This document shows positions 50,340-58,425 of a stretch of DNA of 64,000 nucleotides, in pieces. The translations under genes and the position numbers were made by a program. The DNA is from a virus. Under the pieces are notes generated by a model, which was not told the origin of the DNA, ran no database searches, and worked only from the letters and a program-made list of their open reading frames with translations. The stretch lies in IMG/VR virus record IMGVR_UViG_3300032607_000303, positions 1-64,000 of that record; one strand, given 5' to 3'. Numbering within the stretch: the stretch's first letter is position 1; each line of letters starts with the position of its first letter.

Positions 50340-50633
50340 ATGAATAACATTAAAAACACAAAAGAAATTTTTTTCGTCGAAGTTACGGATACATACGGCG
50401 GCGAAGCAAACTACAGCTGGGTTCATAAATATCTGGTAAAAGCTACTACAATGCGCGGTGCTATAAGCGTAGTTTCAAAGTATGAAGGATTCGCAGGACG
50501 TTTAAAGGTTGATGGAAATTATGGCGATATGACACGCCATAACGTATCAGGCGCAGCTATTTGCATTTTTACACAATATGCCGATGAGTATAATTCCGGA
50601 GGCGTTAGAGCGCTTAATTTTGAGCCTAATTAA
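50340..50633 (+). CDS. Hypothetical protein of the atypical block
   Basis: A 97-residue protein: EIFFVEVTDTYGGEANYSW, then YLVKATTMRGAISVVSKYEG and FTQYADE. Beta-rich start and a helix. ATG after AAAGGAAATATAAA, the same kind of ribosome site as its neighbours. No family recognised. Confidence 0.6.
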   Translation: MNNIKNTKEIFFVEVTDTYGGEANYSWVHKYLVKATTMRGAISVVSKYEGFAGRLKVDGNYGDMTRHNVSGAAICIFTQYADEYNSGGVRALNFEPN

Positions 50634-50716
50634 AACAATAAACAATAGGCTTTAAAGAACAATATTAGAGCCTATTAATTTATTGTTTTAATGTAGTTCT
50701 AACCAGAAAGAAAATC

Positions 50717-51310
50717 ATGCGTACAATAGAAACTAATATTTATAAATACAATCAACTTTCAAACAAGGCTAAACAAAAAGCACGCGATTGGTATTTGTCC
50801 GGCGACCGTGATAACGGTTCAGAATTCGTTATTGATGATGCAAAAGAGATTGCCAGCATTATAGGTATAGAAATTGATAATATTTACTATACAGGGTTTT
50901 CTAATCAAGGCGATGGCGCTAGTTTTACAGGTTATTATAAGTATGTAAAAGGTGGATTGAAAGCACTGAAAAAACATGCCGCAATTGATAAAGAACTGCA
51001 CAGAATTGGACAGGAATTGCAAGATATTCAAAAGAGTAATTTTTATGGCCTGTCATGTAAAATTGAGCACCGAGGAAATTACTACCACGAAAACACAATG
51101 CGTATTGATAGTATTGATAGTAATATTCCATTATCTGACGAAGCATACAATGAAGCAGAAAATAATATTTCCAAAGCTTTAAAAGATTTTGCACGGTGGA
51201 TATATAGTAATTTGGAAAAGGAAAACGATTATAATAATCTTGAAAGCACAATAGAAGAAAACATTATTTATAACGATTATGAATTCACACCAGAAGGAAA
51301 AATTGTATAA
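50717..51310 (+). CDS. Conserved accessory protein (LSNKAKQKARDWY N-terminus)
   Basis: A 197-residue protein beginning with the strand IETNIYKYNQLSNKAKQKAR and DWYLSG, a module found in phage and plasmid proteins sometimes annotated as antitoxin-like. It continues DDAKEIASIIGIEIDNIYYTGFSNQGDGASF, then a helical C-terminus. Its stop overlaps the next gene. Function uncertain. Confidence 0.62.
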   Translation: MRTIETNIYKYNQLSNKAKQKARDWYLSGDRDNGSEFVIDDAKEIASIIGIEIDNIYYTGFSNQGDGASFTGYYKYVKGGLKALKKHAAIDKELHRIGQELQDIQKSNFYGLSCKIEHRGNYYHENTMRIDSIDSNIPLSDEAYNEAENNISKALKDFARWIYSNLEKENDYNNLESTIEENIIYNDYEFTPEGKIV

Positions 51311-51585
51311 TGCCAACCATCGGAAATTATCGCGTTAGCTCTAATAACCCCCGCGTAGAATCTGGACATCATAAGGAATGCATGGGAACATGCCGGGTAA
51401 AATTACATGGCGTCATTCTTGCTAGCGTAGAACTGCCGCATAGTGATCCGCTTACATGGATGCGCAGACGCCCGCAGGATGAAAGCAGAAAAGAGTTAGA
51501 GAGACAATTGATTGAGAATAATGTAAGTGTTGCAGATGTTACAATGATAATGACGTTGCCGGACAGTAAAAAGAATTTTAAATAG
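51310..51585 (+). CDS. Hypothetical protein of the atypical block
   Basis: A 91-residue protein coupled to the upstream gene (TAATG). SGHHKECMGTCRVKLHGVILA contains a His/Cys cluster. No family recognised. Confidence 0.58.
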   Translation: MPTIGNYRVSSNNPRVESGHHKECMGTCRVKLHGVILASVELPHSDPLTWMRRRPQDESRKELERQLIENNVSVADVTMIMTLPDSKKNFK

Positions 51586-51656
51586 TGCTTGCAAGGCTGT
51601 AGAAATAGTGTAGAATAGCTGTATTGGAAGTCAATTGTAACGCACAGGAGAATAAA

Positions 51657-52133
51657 ATGAATACAATTCAAACAATCAAGACAATCGTATTAGCTTACAA
51701 CAATCAATTCAATGCTGAAGAATTGCCTGTAAATCGCCTTGTTGTGTCTGACGACGTTGTATCAATCATGGCAACAATCATTGACAGCCAATCGCATACC
51801 TGTGACATTGACAATCTTGACGACATAATCGAAGCTTTAGAAAGCTTGCGCGACTGTTACGGAGAAAGCGAATTTACGTTAGACTTTGACGGAAATGAAT
51901 ACAGGTTGATTGGCGAAGATGCAATATGGGATATCTATGTGGACTCTATTAAGGAAATTGTTGAAGACTGTTATGATTTAAAACTCAATGATATGCCAGA
52001 CTTTGTTGCATTATCAATTGATTGGGAACAAACAGCTAAGAACGCATATGTTGATGGATATGGTCACACGTTCAGCGGCTACGATGGCAGCGAGGAAGAA
52101 GCAGGAAAATACTATATCTTTCGTACTAATTAA
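51657..52133 (+). CDS. Acidic hypothetical protein of the atypical block
   Basis: A 158-residue acidic protein starting at ATG 51657 after CAGGAGAATAAA. NTIQTIKTIVLAYNNQFNAE, then ESEFTLDFDGNEYRLIGEDA and DIYVDSIKEIVEDCYDLK. A TTGCAA/TAGAAT pair at 51594-51621 may be its promoter. No function assigned. Confidence 0.62.
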   Translation: MNTIQTIKTIVLAYNNQFNAEELPVNRLVVSDDVVSIMATIIDSQSHTCDIDNLDDIIEALESLRDCYGESEFTLDFDGNEYRLIGEDAIWDIYVDSIKEIVEDCYDLKLNDMPDFVALSIDWEQTAKNAYVDGYGHTFSGYDGSEEEAGKYYIFRTN

Positions 52134-52231
52134 ATAGCATCAATTAATAAAGCATGTTAGAATATGTCAATACATGCTTTATTTGTGGAAATTATTAATT
52201 GTTTATAACGTAACATTTTGGAGAATATAAT

Positions 52232-52639
52232 ATGCTTTCATTACAGCAAATTGAAACACGTATTAACGAAGTTTTCACAATGGCGAAATTATGCAAGCAT
52301 ACAACTGTGCAGCTTAATGATAGTATTGCCAAGTCAATGGAAGTTATATACAGCCGTACGCCATCAGGACGCTTGCGTTATTCTATATGGGAACAAGGCT
52401 ATTCTCGTGGATTGATAGCGGCTAACAATTCTGCAATATGGCAAGATGTAGAATTCTGCTACCGTGATAAGGATGGAATAATATACAGCACGGCAAGAAA
52501 CAGTATGCATCGCAGTATTGATATCCTATACGGTAACGGGAAATCGAGTCTTATCAACAATATGGAATGCGCGCATTTGTGGATAGGATCGTATAAAGAG
52601 TATACGCCATGGAAATGTTCGGCTGGCGTTACACAATAA
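52232..52639 (+). CDS. Hypothetical protein of the atypical block
   Basis: A 135-residue protein, ATG after GGAGAATATAAT. LSLQQIETRINEVFTMAKLC, RLRYSIWEQGYSRGL and ECAHLWIGSYKEYTPW. No family recognised. Confidence 0.6.
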   Translation: MLSLQQIETRINEVFTMAKLCKHTTVQLNDSIAKSMEVIYSRTPSGRLRYSIWEQGYSRGLIAANNSAIWQDVEFCYRDKDGIIYSTARNSMHRSIDILYGNGKSSLINNMECAHLWIGSYKEYTPWKCSAGVTQ

Positions 52640-52651
52640 AGGAATAACATA

Positions 52652-52726
52652 ATGTACATTGAGAATATTATTTATTGGATTATGCTGGCAACAATTGTAA
52701 TTAATTCTAATCGTATTGTTTTTTAA
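52652..52726 (+). CDS. Very small membrane protein (24 residues)
   Basis: ATG after AAAGGAATAACATA. Product is one hydrophobic segment (MYIENIIYWIMLATIVINSN...). Weak support beyond the ribosome site. Confidence 0.4.
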   Translation: MYIENIIYWIMLATIVINSNRIVF

Positions 52727-52738
52727 TTGGATGTTATT

Positions 52739-52879
52739 ATGATCTTTACAATAATGGGTTATAAAGTAGAAAATGTAGAGCAAGCTAGATCGATTCTATT
52801 TGTAGCAGTATTAAAAGGTGATAAGACTATTTCAGAACAGTGTAGGTCAGTTATTACTCAATATGAAAAATCTTATTAA
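52739..52879 (+). CDS. Small hypothetical protein (46 residues)
   Basis: Product MIFTIMGYKVENVEQARSIL... ends VITQYEKSY. It overlaps the next small gene by 17 bases. No clear ribosome site. Unknown. Confidence 0.42.
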   Translation: MIFTIMGYKVENVEQARSILFVAVLKGDKTISEQCRSVITQYEKSY

Positions 52880-52964
52880 TCACACAATTAAATTAGTAAT
52901 AGTTGCCATATGGCCCTATATATTATTTATCATAGTGTATTACTTAAATAAATGGTTAGGTTGA
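52863..52964 (+). CDS. Single-TM small protein (33 residues)
   Basis: Product MKNLINHTIKLVIVAIWPYI... with one membrane segment and a short basic end (NKWLG). Last reading frame of the atypical block. Confidence 0.42.
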   Translation: MKNLINHTIKLVIVAIWPYILFIIVYYLNKWLG

Positions 52965-53034
52965 TAATCGTAATGCAGTAGATAAGTATTAGTAAGTGGT
53001 ATTGAATAATATAATTAGAGAATAGTAAGCATAT

Positions 53035-53055
53035 AAGCCCCTATACGGGGCTTTT
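53035..53055 (+). terminator. Terminator at the end of the atypical block
   Basis: AAGCCCC (53035-53041) and GGGGCTT (53047-53053) around TATAC, then TTCC. GC-rich and compact. Confidence 0.75.
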
Positions 53056-53974
53056 CCTATTGGCAAGCGCATTGTATAAGGTTGGCGTATAGGACGCTGG
53101 CATGACGCTATACAGGACGCTATGCAAGCGCTATGCAGGAGCCTATGAGTGTAGCTGGCAAGTGGGAAATAGGGCGCGTATTAGTTGCTTATAGTATAGC
53201 TAAGTGGGAAATTAATAGCGTTATTGATAGCATGGTGGGAAATTGTATAGTGTAGGGTAGGATATGGCAGAGTATATATATAAGTTATATAGGAGTTTAA
53301 CGGGATATCGCACCGAATACAGTAGCCCCTTCTTTCCCTTCTCTTCATAAGATTATTATCGCGCATATTAATCGTACAATACTTATCACAATAGCAACAT
53401 AATATAACGTCATTTAAGCTCATTGAGCGCCCTAATAGTTGCTCAGCAGTAACATTATTAATATACTAATGATGCGCGAATAGGCTATTGATAGCAGCAC
53501 GGTATGATGTGCGCGGTACCCTTGCAAGGGTATGGTATAGGCTGTAGTTATTAAGAGCCTTAATAGGCTCCTATTCCGATACCATAGGGCACTTGCGGGG
53601 CGTAGTAGGTTATCCAAGTAGGATTATGGCAGGCTCAATCATGCACTGGCAGGTGGCATGATAGTGCGATGCTATCGGCTAGGGACGTATCAGGATCGAA
53701 CGTCTGTGATATTTTAGAGGATCAAATTCTAATCGGAGCCATGGGTTATCCCTTGTTAAATCACCAATATGCCTCTGTCCATTTTTGAGAATTTCCCAGC
53801 CTCCTGACAAGCTTTAAAAAATTCTAATAAGCGCTCCAAAATGTGAAATAATTAGAATATTTCTTGACATTTAACCTAATATATGCCTGATATTTATGCT
53901 ATAAGATGTGCCTTTACCTATCGTTTAAGCCTGTATTCTGAAAAAATTTTATAAAAATTTCATAGAAATGTTGC
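53056..53974 (+). other. Repeat-rich noncoding region before the serine recombinase
   Basis: About 920 bases with no convincing gene. It holds an iteron-like array (53093-53149), three copies of a GTGGGAAAT word (53160, 53202, 53234), the 16-bp palindrome TACCCTTGCAAGGGTA (53517-53532) and the hairpin GAGCCT-TAAT-AGGCTC (53555-53570). Position and repeats would suit a replication origin or the resolution site of the adjacent recombinase. Confidence 0.5.
53093..53149 (+). repeat. Iteron-like array of five 11-12 bp units
   Basis: Consecutive units GACGCTGGCAT, GACGCTATACAG, GACGCTATGCAA, GCGCTATGCAG and GAGCCTATGAG without gaps. The shared core is G-(A/C)-G-C-TATGCAG. The fixed 11-12 bp period is close to one helical turn. 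Confidence 0.6.
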
Positions 53975-54003
53975 TTGACGTATGTGATATTTAGCCTCAT
54001 AAT
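53975..54003 (+). promoter_or_regulatory. Promoter of the serine recombinase gene
   Basis: TTGACG (53975-53980), 17-bp spacer and CATAAT (53998-54003), 36 bases before the ATG. Confidence 0.7.
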
Positions 54004-54038
54004 ATCCCTACTTTACAGAGCTTCTAGGAGAAATAATA

Positions 54039-54686
54039 ATGGCAACAATATTTGGGTATGGTCGAGTGAGCCGCACAGGTCAATCTTCAGAGAATCAGCG
54101 TCAAGCTATTGAGAAACACCTCGGTAAACCTGTCGATGTCTGGTATGAAGACCATGCTGTAAGCGGCACTGTAAAGACCAGTGTGAGGCCATTATTCTCT
54201 AGGATGGTGAAAGAGGCTGTAGCTGGTGATACGCTTGTCTTCAATCGTGTTGATCGTATATCACGTAGAGCGTCAGATACATTGACAACTGTAGAGGGAC
54301 TGTTGGAGAGAGGCGTAGAAGTTTATATAATACAGATTGGCAAAGACCCTCTTAGTTCTGCTAAGGGTAAGATGATGTTAGGAATATTTGCCATCTTTGC
54401 TGAGGACGAGAGAATGGCATTGGTGGAGCGTACAAAGGATGGGCTTGCCAGAGTTAAAAAGAATGGCGCAATACTTGGCCCTAAGCTGTCTATCAATCCT
54501 GAGACATTAAGAGCTTTGTGTATTGGCAGAGCAGATAAGATTACATTAGATGTTCTTAGTAACATGTATGGCATAGACAGAAATACAATACTAAGGAATG
54601 TAAAGAAGTGGGGAGGTAGCTTAGAAGAATACGAAGCAGAATGGAATAAGCGGGATAAGCAATACAAGGCTAAGGAACAAGCGTAA
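54039..54686 (+). CDS. Serine recombinase (resolvase/invertase type)
   Basis: A 215-residue protein, ATG after AGGAGAAATAATA. The catalytic domain has YGRVSRTGQSSENQ (nucleophile S11), AVSGTVKTSVRP, LVFNRVDRISRRASDTL and the long E-helix (GKMMLGIFAIFAEDERMALVERTKDGLA). A C-terminal HTH follows (about 165-195, DVLSNMYGIDRNTILRNVKKWG). It matches small resolvases rather than large integrases. In a phage it could resolve genome multimers, invert a segment, or be cargo of the adjacent block. Confidence 0.86.
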   Translation: MATIFGYGRVSRTGQSSENQRQAIEKHLGKPVDVWYEDHAVSGTVKTSVRPLFSRMVKEAVAGDTLVFNRVDRISRRASDTLTTVEGLLERGVEVYIIQIGKDPLSSAKGKMMLGIFAIFAEDERMALVERTKDGLARVKKNGAILGPKLSINPETLRALCIGRADKITLDVLSNMYGIDRNTILRNVKKWGGSLEEYEAEWNKRDKQYKAKEQA

Positions 54687-54692
54687 TAAAAT

Positions 54693-54721
54693 AGGCCACT
54701 AAGAAGTTATCCTAGTGGCCT
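54693..54721. terminator. Bidirectional terminator between recombinase and methyltransferase
   Basis: AGGCCACTA (54693-54701) pairs perfectly with TAGTGGCCT (54713-54721). It lies between the converging genes at 54686 and 54727; T-rich sequence is short on both sides. Confidence 0.75.
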
Positions 54722-54726
54722 TCATA

Positions 54727-55398
54727 CTACTTAGTATTGTTAATACGATCAGAGGCTATATCAAAATACTTCTGATCCACTTCAATTCCTATAAAGTTTC
54801 TATTTGTATTAACACAAGCTACACCTGTTGTTCCGCTGCCCATGAATATGTCTAGTACAGTTTCATTTACTTTGGAGGAATTTGTTATTAGTTTCTCAAT
54901 TACATCTAAAGGCTTTTGCGTAATATGCACCTTACCGTTTGAAAGTTTAGGCATGACAGCTTTGAAGTTATCTCTGCTGGTATAATCATTAATAGGTTTT
55001 GCAGCGCCCTTACGAAAGAACAATACAAGCTCAGTCTGCTTGTAGTACCAACGATTAGGCATACCAGTATCTTTAATCATAGATAGTATATTGTGTAGTT
55101 TGAAGCCTACTTTAGTGGCTGCATTCAAATACTCTTGCAAAGAAACAGTATTGGTGAAAACGTAAAAGTGTGTCCGTTCCTTCAGTTTATCGAAGCACAA
55201 AGTCATCCACTCTTCAGTGTTTGGGATATCTCCCTCAAATACATTGTTACCCATACTGTTTGGCATCCAGTTAGGGCGACAAGACTTTCCACGCTTAGTC
55301 ATACGGTAAGGCGGGTCAATTAGAATCAAGTCCACACTTCCACTATCTACCTCCTTCATCCGTTCCAAACAATCCCCAAGCATCAACAAACTAGACAT
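54727..55398 (-). CDS. DNA methyltransferase, N6-adenine/N4-cytosine class
   Basis: A 223-residue enzyme. Motif IV is DPPY (28-31), near the N-terminus, and motif I is DIFMGSGTTG at about 187-196 near the C-terminus, so the order is that of the beta class. HITQKPLDVIEKLI matches the QKP helix before motif I. It would methylate phage DNA, possibly to evade restriction. No partner restriction enzyme is seen nearby. Start after GGAGAGAGT. Confidence 0.86.
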   Translation of the reverse strand: MSSLLMLGDCLERMKEVDSGSVDLILIDPPYRMTKRGKSCRPNWMPNSMGNNVFEGDIPNTEEWMTLCFDKLKERTHFYVFTNTVSLQEYLNAATKVGFKLHNILSMIKDTGMPNRWYYKQTELVLFFRKGAAKPINDYTSRDNFKAVMPKLSNGKVHITQKPLDVIEKLITNSSKVNETVLDIFMGSGTTGVACVNTNRNFIGIEVDQKYFDIASDRINNTK

Positions 55399-55412
55399 AC
55401 TCTCTCCTAATC

Positions 55413-55439
55413 AGGCTCTACCTATTGCAAGTAGAGCCT
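55413..55439 (-). terminator. Hairpin upstream of the methyltransferase gene
   Basis: AGGCTCTAC (55413-55421) and GTAGAGCCT (55431-55439), 9 bp perfect. T-tract weak on the minus strand (GATTAGG). May attenuate transcription into the methyltransferase gene. Confidence 0.6.
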
Positions 55440-55520
55440 ACAATCAATTTAAAATGAATGGCTGGCACATTCATATTGCTATATGGTGTAAGCAGCTAAA
55501 CAGCCCCTAAAGCTAATAGA

Positions 55521-55823
55521 TTAGCTGTTCCATTCCTCAAGAACAAATGTCAGCGTAACAAACGTAACAACTCCATCCTCACGCCATACACGGTAGTTAA
55601 AGCCTCCACTACCTAGTTGATAATCATTAGCACCATAGCTCCCCTGAATAGCTCTACGTAGTCCCTTTCGGGCATCCTCACGTAACGTACTCTCAACAGG
55701 TATTCCACCTTCATCTTTACAATTAGCCCAAGACCACTCTAGCACTTGCATAACCTTAGCTACCTTGCTGAATGAAAACCAATCCATAATCTCGTCAATT
55801 AGTTTTTGTTCGTTTTGTGTCAT
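55521..55823 (-). CDS. Hypothetical protein
   Basis: A 100-residue protein: MTQNEQKLIDEIMDWFSFSK, WSWANCKDEGG and a beta-rich end (FNYRVWREDGVVTFVTLTF). Its start overlaps the upstream small gene. No family recognised. Confidence 0.6.
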   Translation of the reverse strand: MTQNEQKLIDEIMDWFSFSKVAKVMQVLEWSWANCKDEGGIPVESTLREDARKGLRRAIQGSYGANDYQLGSGGFNYRVWREDGVVTFVTLTFVLEEWNS

Positions 55824-55956
55824 TGTATGCTCCTATTAGTAGTTTCATAATATTCTGTACATCCTTTAATGTTAGGTGCTTAGGCATCTTAGCACTAGAG
55901 CCTATTAAATGTCTCACCTCCCTGTACAATATCTCTGTCTCTGTTAGTATTGGCAT
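55795..55956 (-). CDS. Small protein (53 residues)
   Basis: Product MPILTETEILYREVRHLIGS... helical; it overlaps the start of the next gene by 29 bases in another frame. AAGGTC lies upstream. Plausible but modestly supported. Confidence 0.48.
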   Translation of the reverse strand: MPILTETEILYREVRHLIGSSAKMPKHLTLKDVQNIMKLLIGAYNDTKRTKTN

Positions 55957-55973
55957 AAGACCTTAAAAGTATA

Positions 55974-56009
55974 AAGCCTTGCAAGCCTATTATCAGCTAT
56001 GCAAGGCTT
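55974..56009 (-). terminator. Terminator after the ClpP-like gene
   Basis: AAGCCTTGCA (55974-55983) and TGCAAGGCTT (56000-56009), a perfect 10-bp stem; the minus-strand product runs on with TATACTTTT. Just beyond the ClpP-like stop. Confidence 0.78.
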
Positions 56010-56015
56010 ATTAGT

Positions 56016-56705
56016 TTATTGGCGTGTAGGAGCTAGATTCAGTGGCTTACGTACACGTTTAGGTTTTTCCTCAGCAATATCTTTAAGAGCCTCTTGCTCA
56101 GCTTCCCATTCTGCTTTCTGACATTCCATACGATGAATGGCACGCTCACACCACATTTCAGCATCAAGCCAAATATCCCGACCAAGAAGCATTTGTGTAA
56201 TCTCTTCTTCACTCAAGAAATACTTGTATGTCTCACGAAACTTCTTGTTACGGAATTGTAGGTCGAATGCACTCTTAGCATTATACTCCGCTACCGTACC
56301 CCCTGATCCATCATAGCCTGCATGAATGAGCGAGTTGAATCCATCAGACAATTCAAACGAGTCGCATTCGAGGAGAATTTGAGAGGCCATACTATGCGCC
56401 CCACCTCCAGCTTTGATGTGAATTGGTGCCTCACATTTACGCATGCTATGAATGAAGCAATCTCCAGCATCGACTGAACCTCCTGGGCAACAAGACAAGT
56501 GTATTTCAATCTCATCATCTTCATGGGCATTATCCAACACTTGAATAGCTGTACAGAACTGCGAGACAGACTCAATAGCAGAGTCAATTGTAATCACATA
56601 CTTACCACGTTTATTAGGGAAATATGAAACATTATACTCCATAGAGTCGTTATAGTTGTGTGAGGAACGGGCATTGATTGTTTGTTTCATTACTTTGTTT
56701 TGCAT
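56016..56705 (-). CDS. ClpP-like serine protease
   Basis: A 229-residue protein starting at ATG 56705 after AAGGAACAT; the in-frame upstream ATG lies in the PhoH gene. The ClpP/S14 fold is visible: EIEIHLSCCPGGSVDAGDCF, the catalytic Ser105 in GGGAHSMASQI and His128 in FNSLIHAG. No ClpX-type partner is encoded here. In many phages such proteins are free proteases in replication-associated operons. The C-terminal tail is basic (KPKRVRKPLNL). Confidence 0.82.
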   Translation of the reverse strand: MQNKVMKQTINARSSHNYNDSMEYNVSYFPNKRGKYVITIDSAIESVSQFCTAIQVLDNAHEDDEIEIHLSCCPGGSVDAGDCFIHSMRKCEAPIHIKAGGGAHSMASQILLECDSFELSDGFNSLIHAGYDGSGGTVAEYNAKSAFDLQFRNKKFRETYKYFLSEEEITQMLLGRDIWLDAEMWCERAIHRMECQKAEWEAEQEALKDIAEEKPKRVRKPLNLAPTRQ

Positions 56706-56712
56706 ATGTTCC

Positions 56713-57510
56713 TTAGTTGTTATTGTAGTACATTTTAACAAGAGCACGAGTTAGACCGCTTCTAATTACATCATCAGGGGTGAATCTAACAACACCAATA
56801 TTACTGTTAATCTCTTCCAAGTCTTCATCAAGCAAATATCGTGGTTGCTCTTGTTTCATACGGTCAAGCAAGTCGAGAGTTTCCTCAATACCGCTAAGGC
56901 CACGCAAGTCGTGCTGTTTCTGATCCCCTGTGAAAATAATCTGAGCACCTTGACCCATACGTGTCAGCACCATTTCAAATTCATCCTTAGTGAAGTTTTG
57001 TGATTCCTCACTAATGCAGATGCAGCCCTCTAGTGACATGCCACGCATATATTCAGCAGGAAGCATGACAACAATCTCTTTCTCCAAACAATACTTTAGA
57101 TAACCACTACCCATAAACTTAGCAAGATGCGCGAGAGTTTGTGCAAAGAAAGGAGTCATCTTTTCAGAGATTGTTCCGGGAAGCAGACCAATGCTTTTAC
57201 CAACACTGACAGCAGGACGGACAAGATATACTTTCTCAATCTTCTTAGCCTTCAGTTGTGTAGCAGCATGATAGGCAGCAATCATACTCTTACCAACACC
57301 TGCACTTCCTGCTAGAAAGATTACACTGCGACCCTCTTTAAGCATAGACAGGGCAAGTTTCTGATTATTATTCTTAGCCTCAAATCTTGGAGTTGTTGCT
57401 TGCTGTACCTCTACCTCATGTGCCACCTCTAAAAATTTGGCTTTAGTCTGAGGACGATCTTCACCGTCTTTACCATTGCGGCGAGTTACATGTGCTTTCT
57501 GACGAGTCAT
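56713..57510 (-). CDS. PhoH-like ATPase
   Basis: A 265-residue protein. Walker A is GSAGVGKS (68-75) and Walker B lies in GCICISEESQNF. The segments VYLVRPAVSVGKSIGLLPG, FTGDQKQHDL and GVVRFTPDDVIRSGLTRALVKMY are typical of the PhoH family, an RNA-linked P-loop ATPase common in phages. Its exact role in infection is unknown. The ClpP-like gene begins at its 3' end. Confidence 0.88.
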   Translation of the reverse strand: MTRQKAHVTRRNGKDGEDRPQTKAKFLEVAHEVEVQQATTPRFEAKNNNQKLALSMLKEGRSVIFLAGSAGVGKSMIAAYHAATQLKAKKIEKVYLVRPAVSVGKSIGLLPGTISEKMTPFFAQTLAHLAKFMGSGYLKYCLEKEIVVMLPAEYMRGMSLEGCICISEESQNFTKDEFEMVLTRMGQGAQIIFTGDQKQHDLRGLSGIEETLDLLDRMKQEQPRYLLDEDLEEINSNIGVVRFTPDDVIRSGLTRALVKMYYNNN

Positions 57511-57541
57511 ACTATTCCTCTTTAATTTGCTAATAGTTATA

Positions 57542-57763
57542 TTAATTTACAGATTTAGGTCGTCCAGCAAGTTTCTTAACAGGTTGCATAAATACGGAGT
57601 CATGAGCCTCGCCACTTTCAGCTTTACACATACCAATCGAGAACAATGTGTAGAAAATAGAAAACTCCTCATTCTCGTCAATAACGTATCCGTCCTGTGC
57701 AGCCTTTACAACTTCGTGCATGAATTGCATTGGGTTGTTTGATGCTATTTGTTTCTTATGCAT
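57542..57763 (-). CDS. Small hypothetical protein
   Basis: A 73-residue protein: KKQIASNNPMQFMHEVVKAA, then DENEEFSIFYTLFSIGMCKAE. Possibly helical. ATG after AAAGGAGAGTAAC. Confidence 0.6.
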   Translation of the reverse strand: MHKKQIASNNPMQFMHEVVKAAQDGYVIDENEEFSIFYTLFSIGMCKAESGEAHDSVFMQPVKKLAGRPKSVN

Positions 57764-57764
57764 G

Positions 57765-57860
57765 TTACTCTCCTTTATAAGTTGATATTAAAGATTCGTG
57801 CTCGTCATTAAGTTGTTCTTCCATTTCATAATCCAGTAGCCATTCTTCTAGGTATTCCAT
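57765..57860 (-). CDS. Very small acidic protein (31 residues)
   Basis: TGATG overlap with the upstream gene. Product MEYLEEWLLDYEMEEQLNDE... very acidic and helical. Coupling is the main support. Confidence 0.5.
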   Translation of the reverse strand: MEYLEEWLLDYEMEEQLNDEHESLISTYKGE

Positions 57861-58084
57861 CAGACTTTCCCTCCTGTAAGCAAAACTAACAACGGATTTA
57901 GATATCGTTCTTGCGTCATATGAAGGTCTTCCATAACAGCATTGTGAGCAACATCAATATTCAATGCATCAACATACACACAACGTAGAATAGGCTTAGG
58001 CTTCTTAGCGTCCTTAGAAGGTACACGGTAGTAGACATGACAACCTGTTGGTTGCTTAGCTTCTGTTGTATATGTAACACCCAT
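57860..58084 (-). CDS. Small hypothetical protein
   Basis: A 74-residue protein: GVTYTTEAKQPTGCHVYYRV then PILRCVYVDALNIDVAHNAV. TAATG overlap with the upstream gene. No family recognised. Confidence 0.6.
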   Translation of the reverse strand: MGVTYTTEAKQPTGCHVYYRVPSKDAKKPKPILRCVYVDALNIDVAHNAVMEDLHMTQERYLNPLLVLLTGGKV

Positions 58085-58221
58085 TACCTAATTCTCCTAA
58101 CACTATACCCTATAACTATGTAAATTGCATCAAACGCATAAACTATATTTCTGCCCGTAACTGTGTGGATCATAATTATAGTAAACCATTTAATCCTGTT
58201 AATCATGTCATGGCCATCCAT
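58084..58221 (-). CDS. Small protein with hydrophobic core (45 residues)
   Basis: Starts within the last codons of the upstream gene. Contains two short hydrophobic stretches (WFTIIMIHTV; DAIYIVIGYS) and a basic end (VRRIR). Modest support. Confidence 0.45.
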   Translation of the reverse strand: MDGHDMINRIKWFTIIMIHTVTGRNIVYAFDAIYIVIGYSVRRIR

Positions 58222-58399
58222 CTGAGTAGAATGATATCACACGCTTAAAAGCTTTCAAATCCTTTGCGTGAATTTTAATATCGTGTTGTGTAATATCTGA
58301 AAACTGGTATTTATGAAGTGTCTCTAATTCCTGTGTAAGAACGTCTAGTGTGATGTTCAAACATGTTTCGTTGCAGAGGCTAATTGTACGTGTATTCAT
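58208..58399 (-). CDS. Small hypothetical protein
   Basis: A 63-residue protein: ISLCNETCLNITLDVLTQEL, ending FKRVISFYSDGWP. ATG after AAGGAGAGAT. No family recognised. Confidence 0.58.
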   Translation of the reverse strand: MNTRTISLCNETCLNITLDVLTQELETLHKYQFSDITQHDIKIHAKDLKAFKRVISFYSDGWP

Positions 58400-58425
58400 A
58401 TCTCTCCTTGTTGTATATGTTTATA

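Noticed and set aside
53093-53244. CRISPR array
   Set aside because: The repeats are only 9-12 bp, imperfect and partly without spacers; no cas genes are present.
54039-54686. Phage integrase for lysogeny
   Set aside because: The protein is a small resolvase-type enzyme without the long C-terminal domain of serine integrases, and no attachment site or repressor was found.
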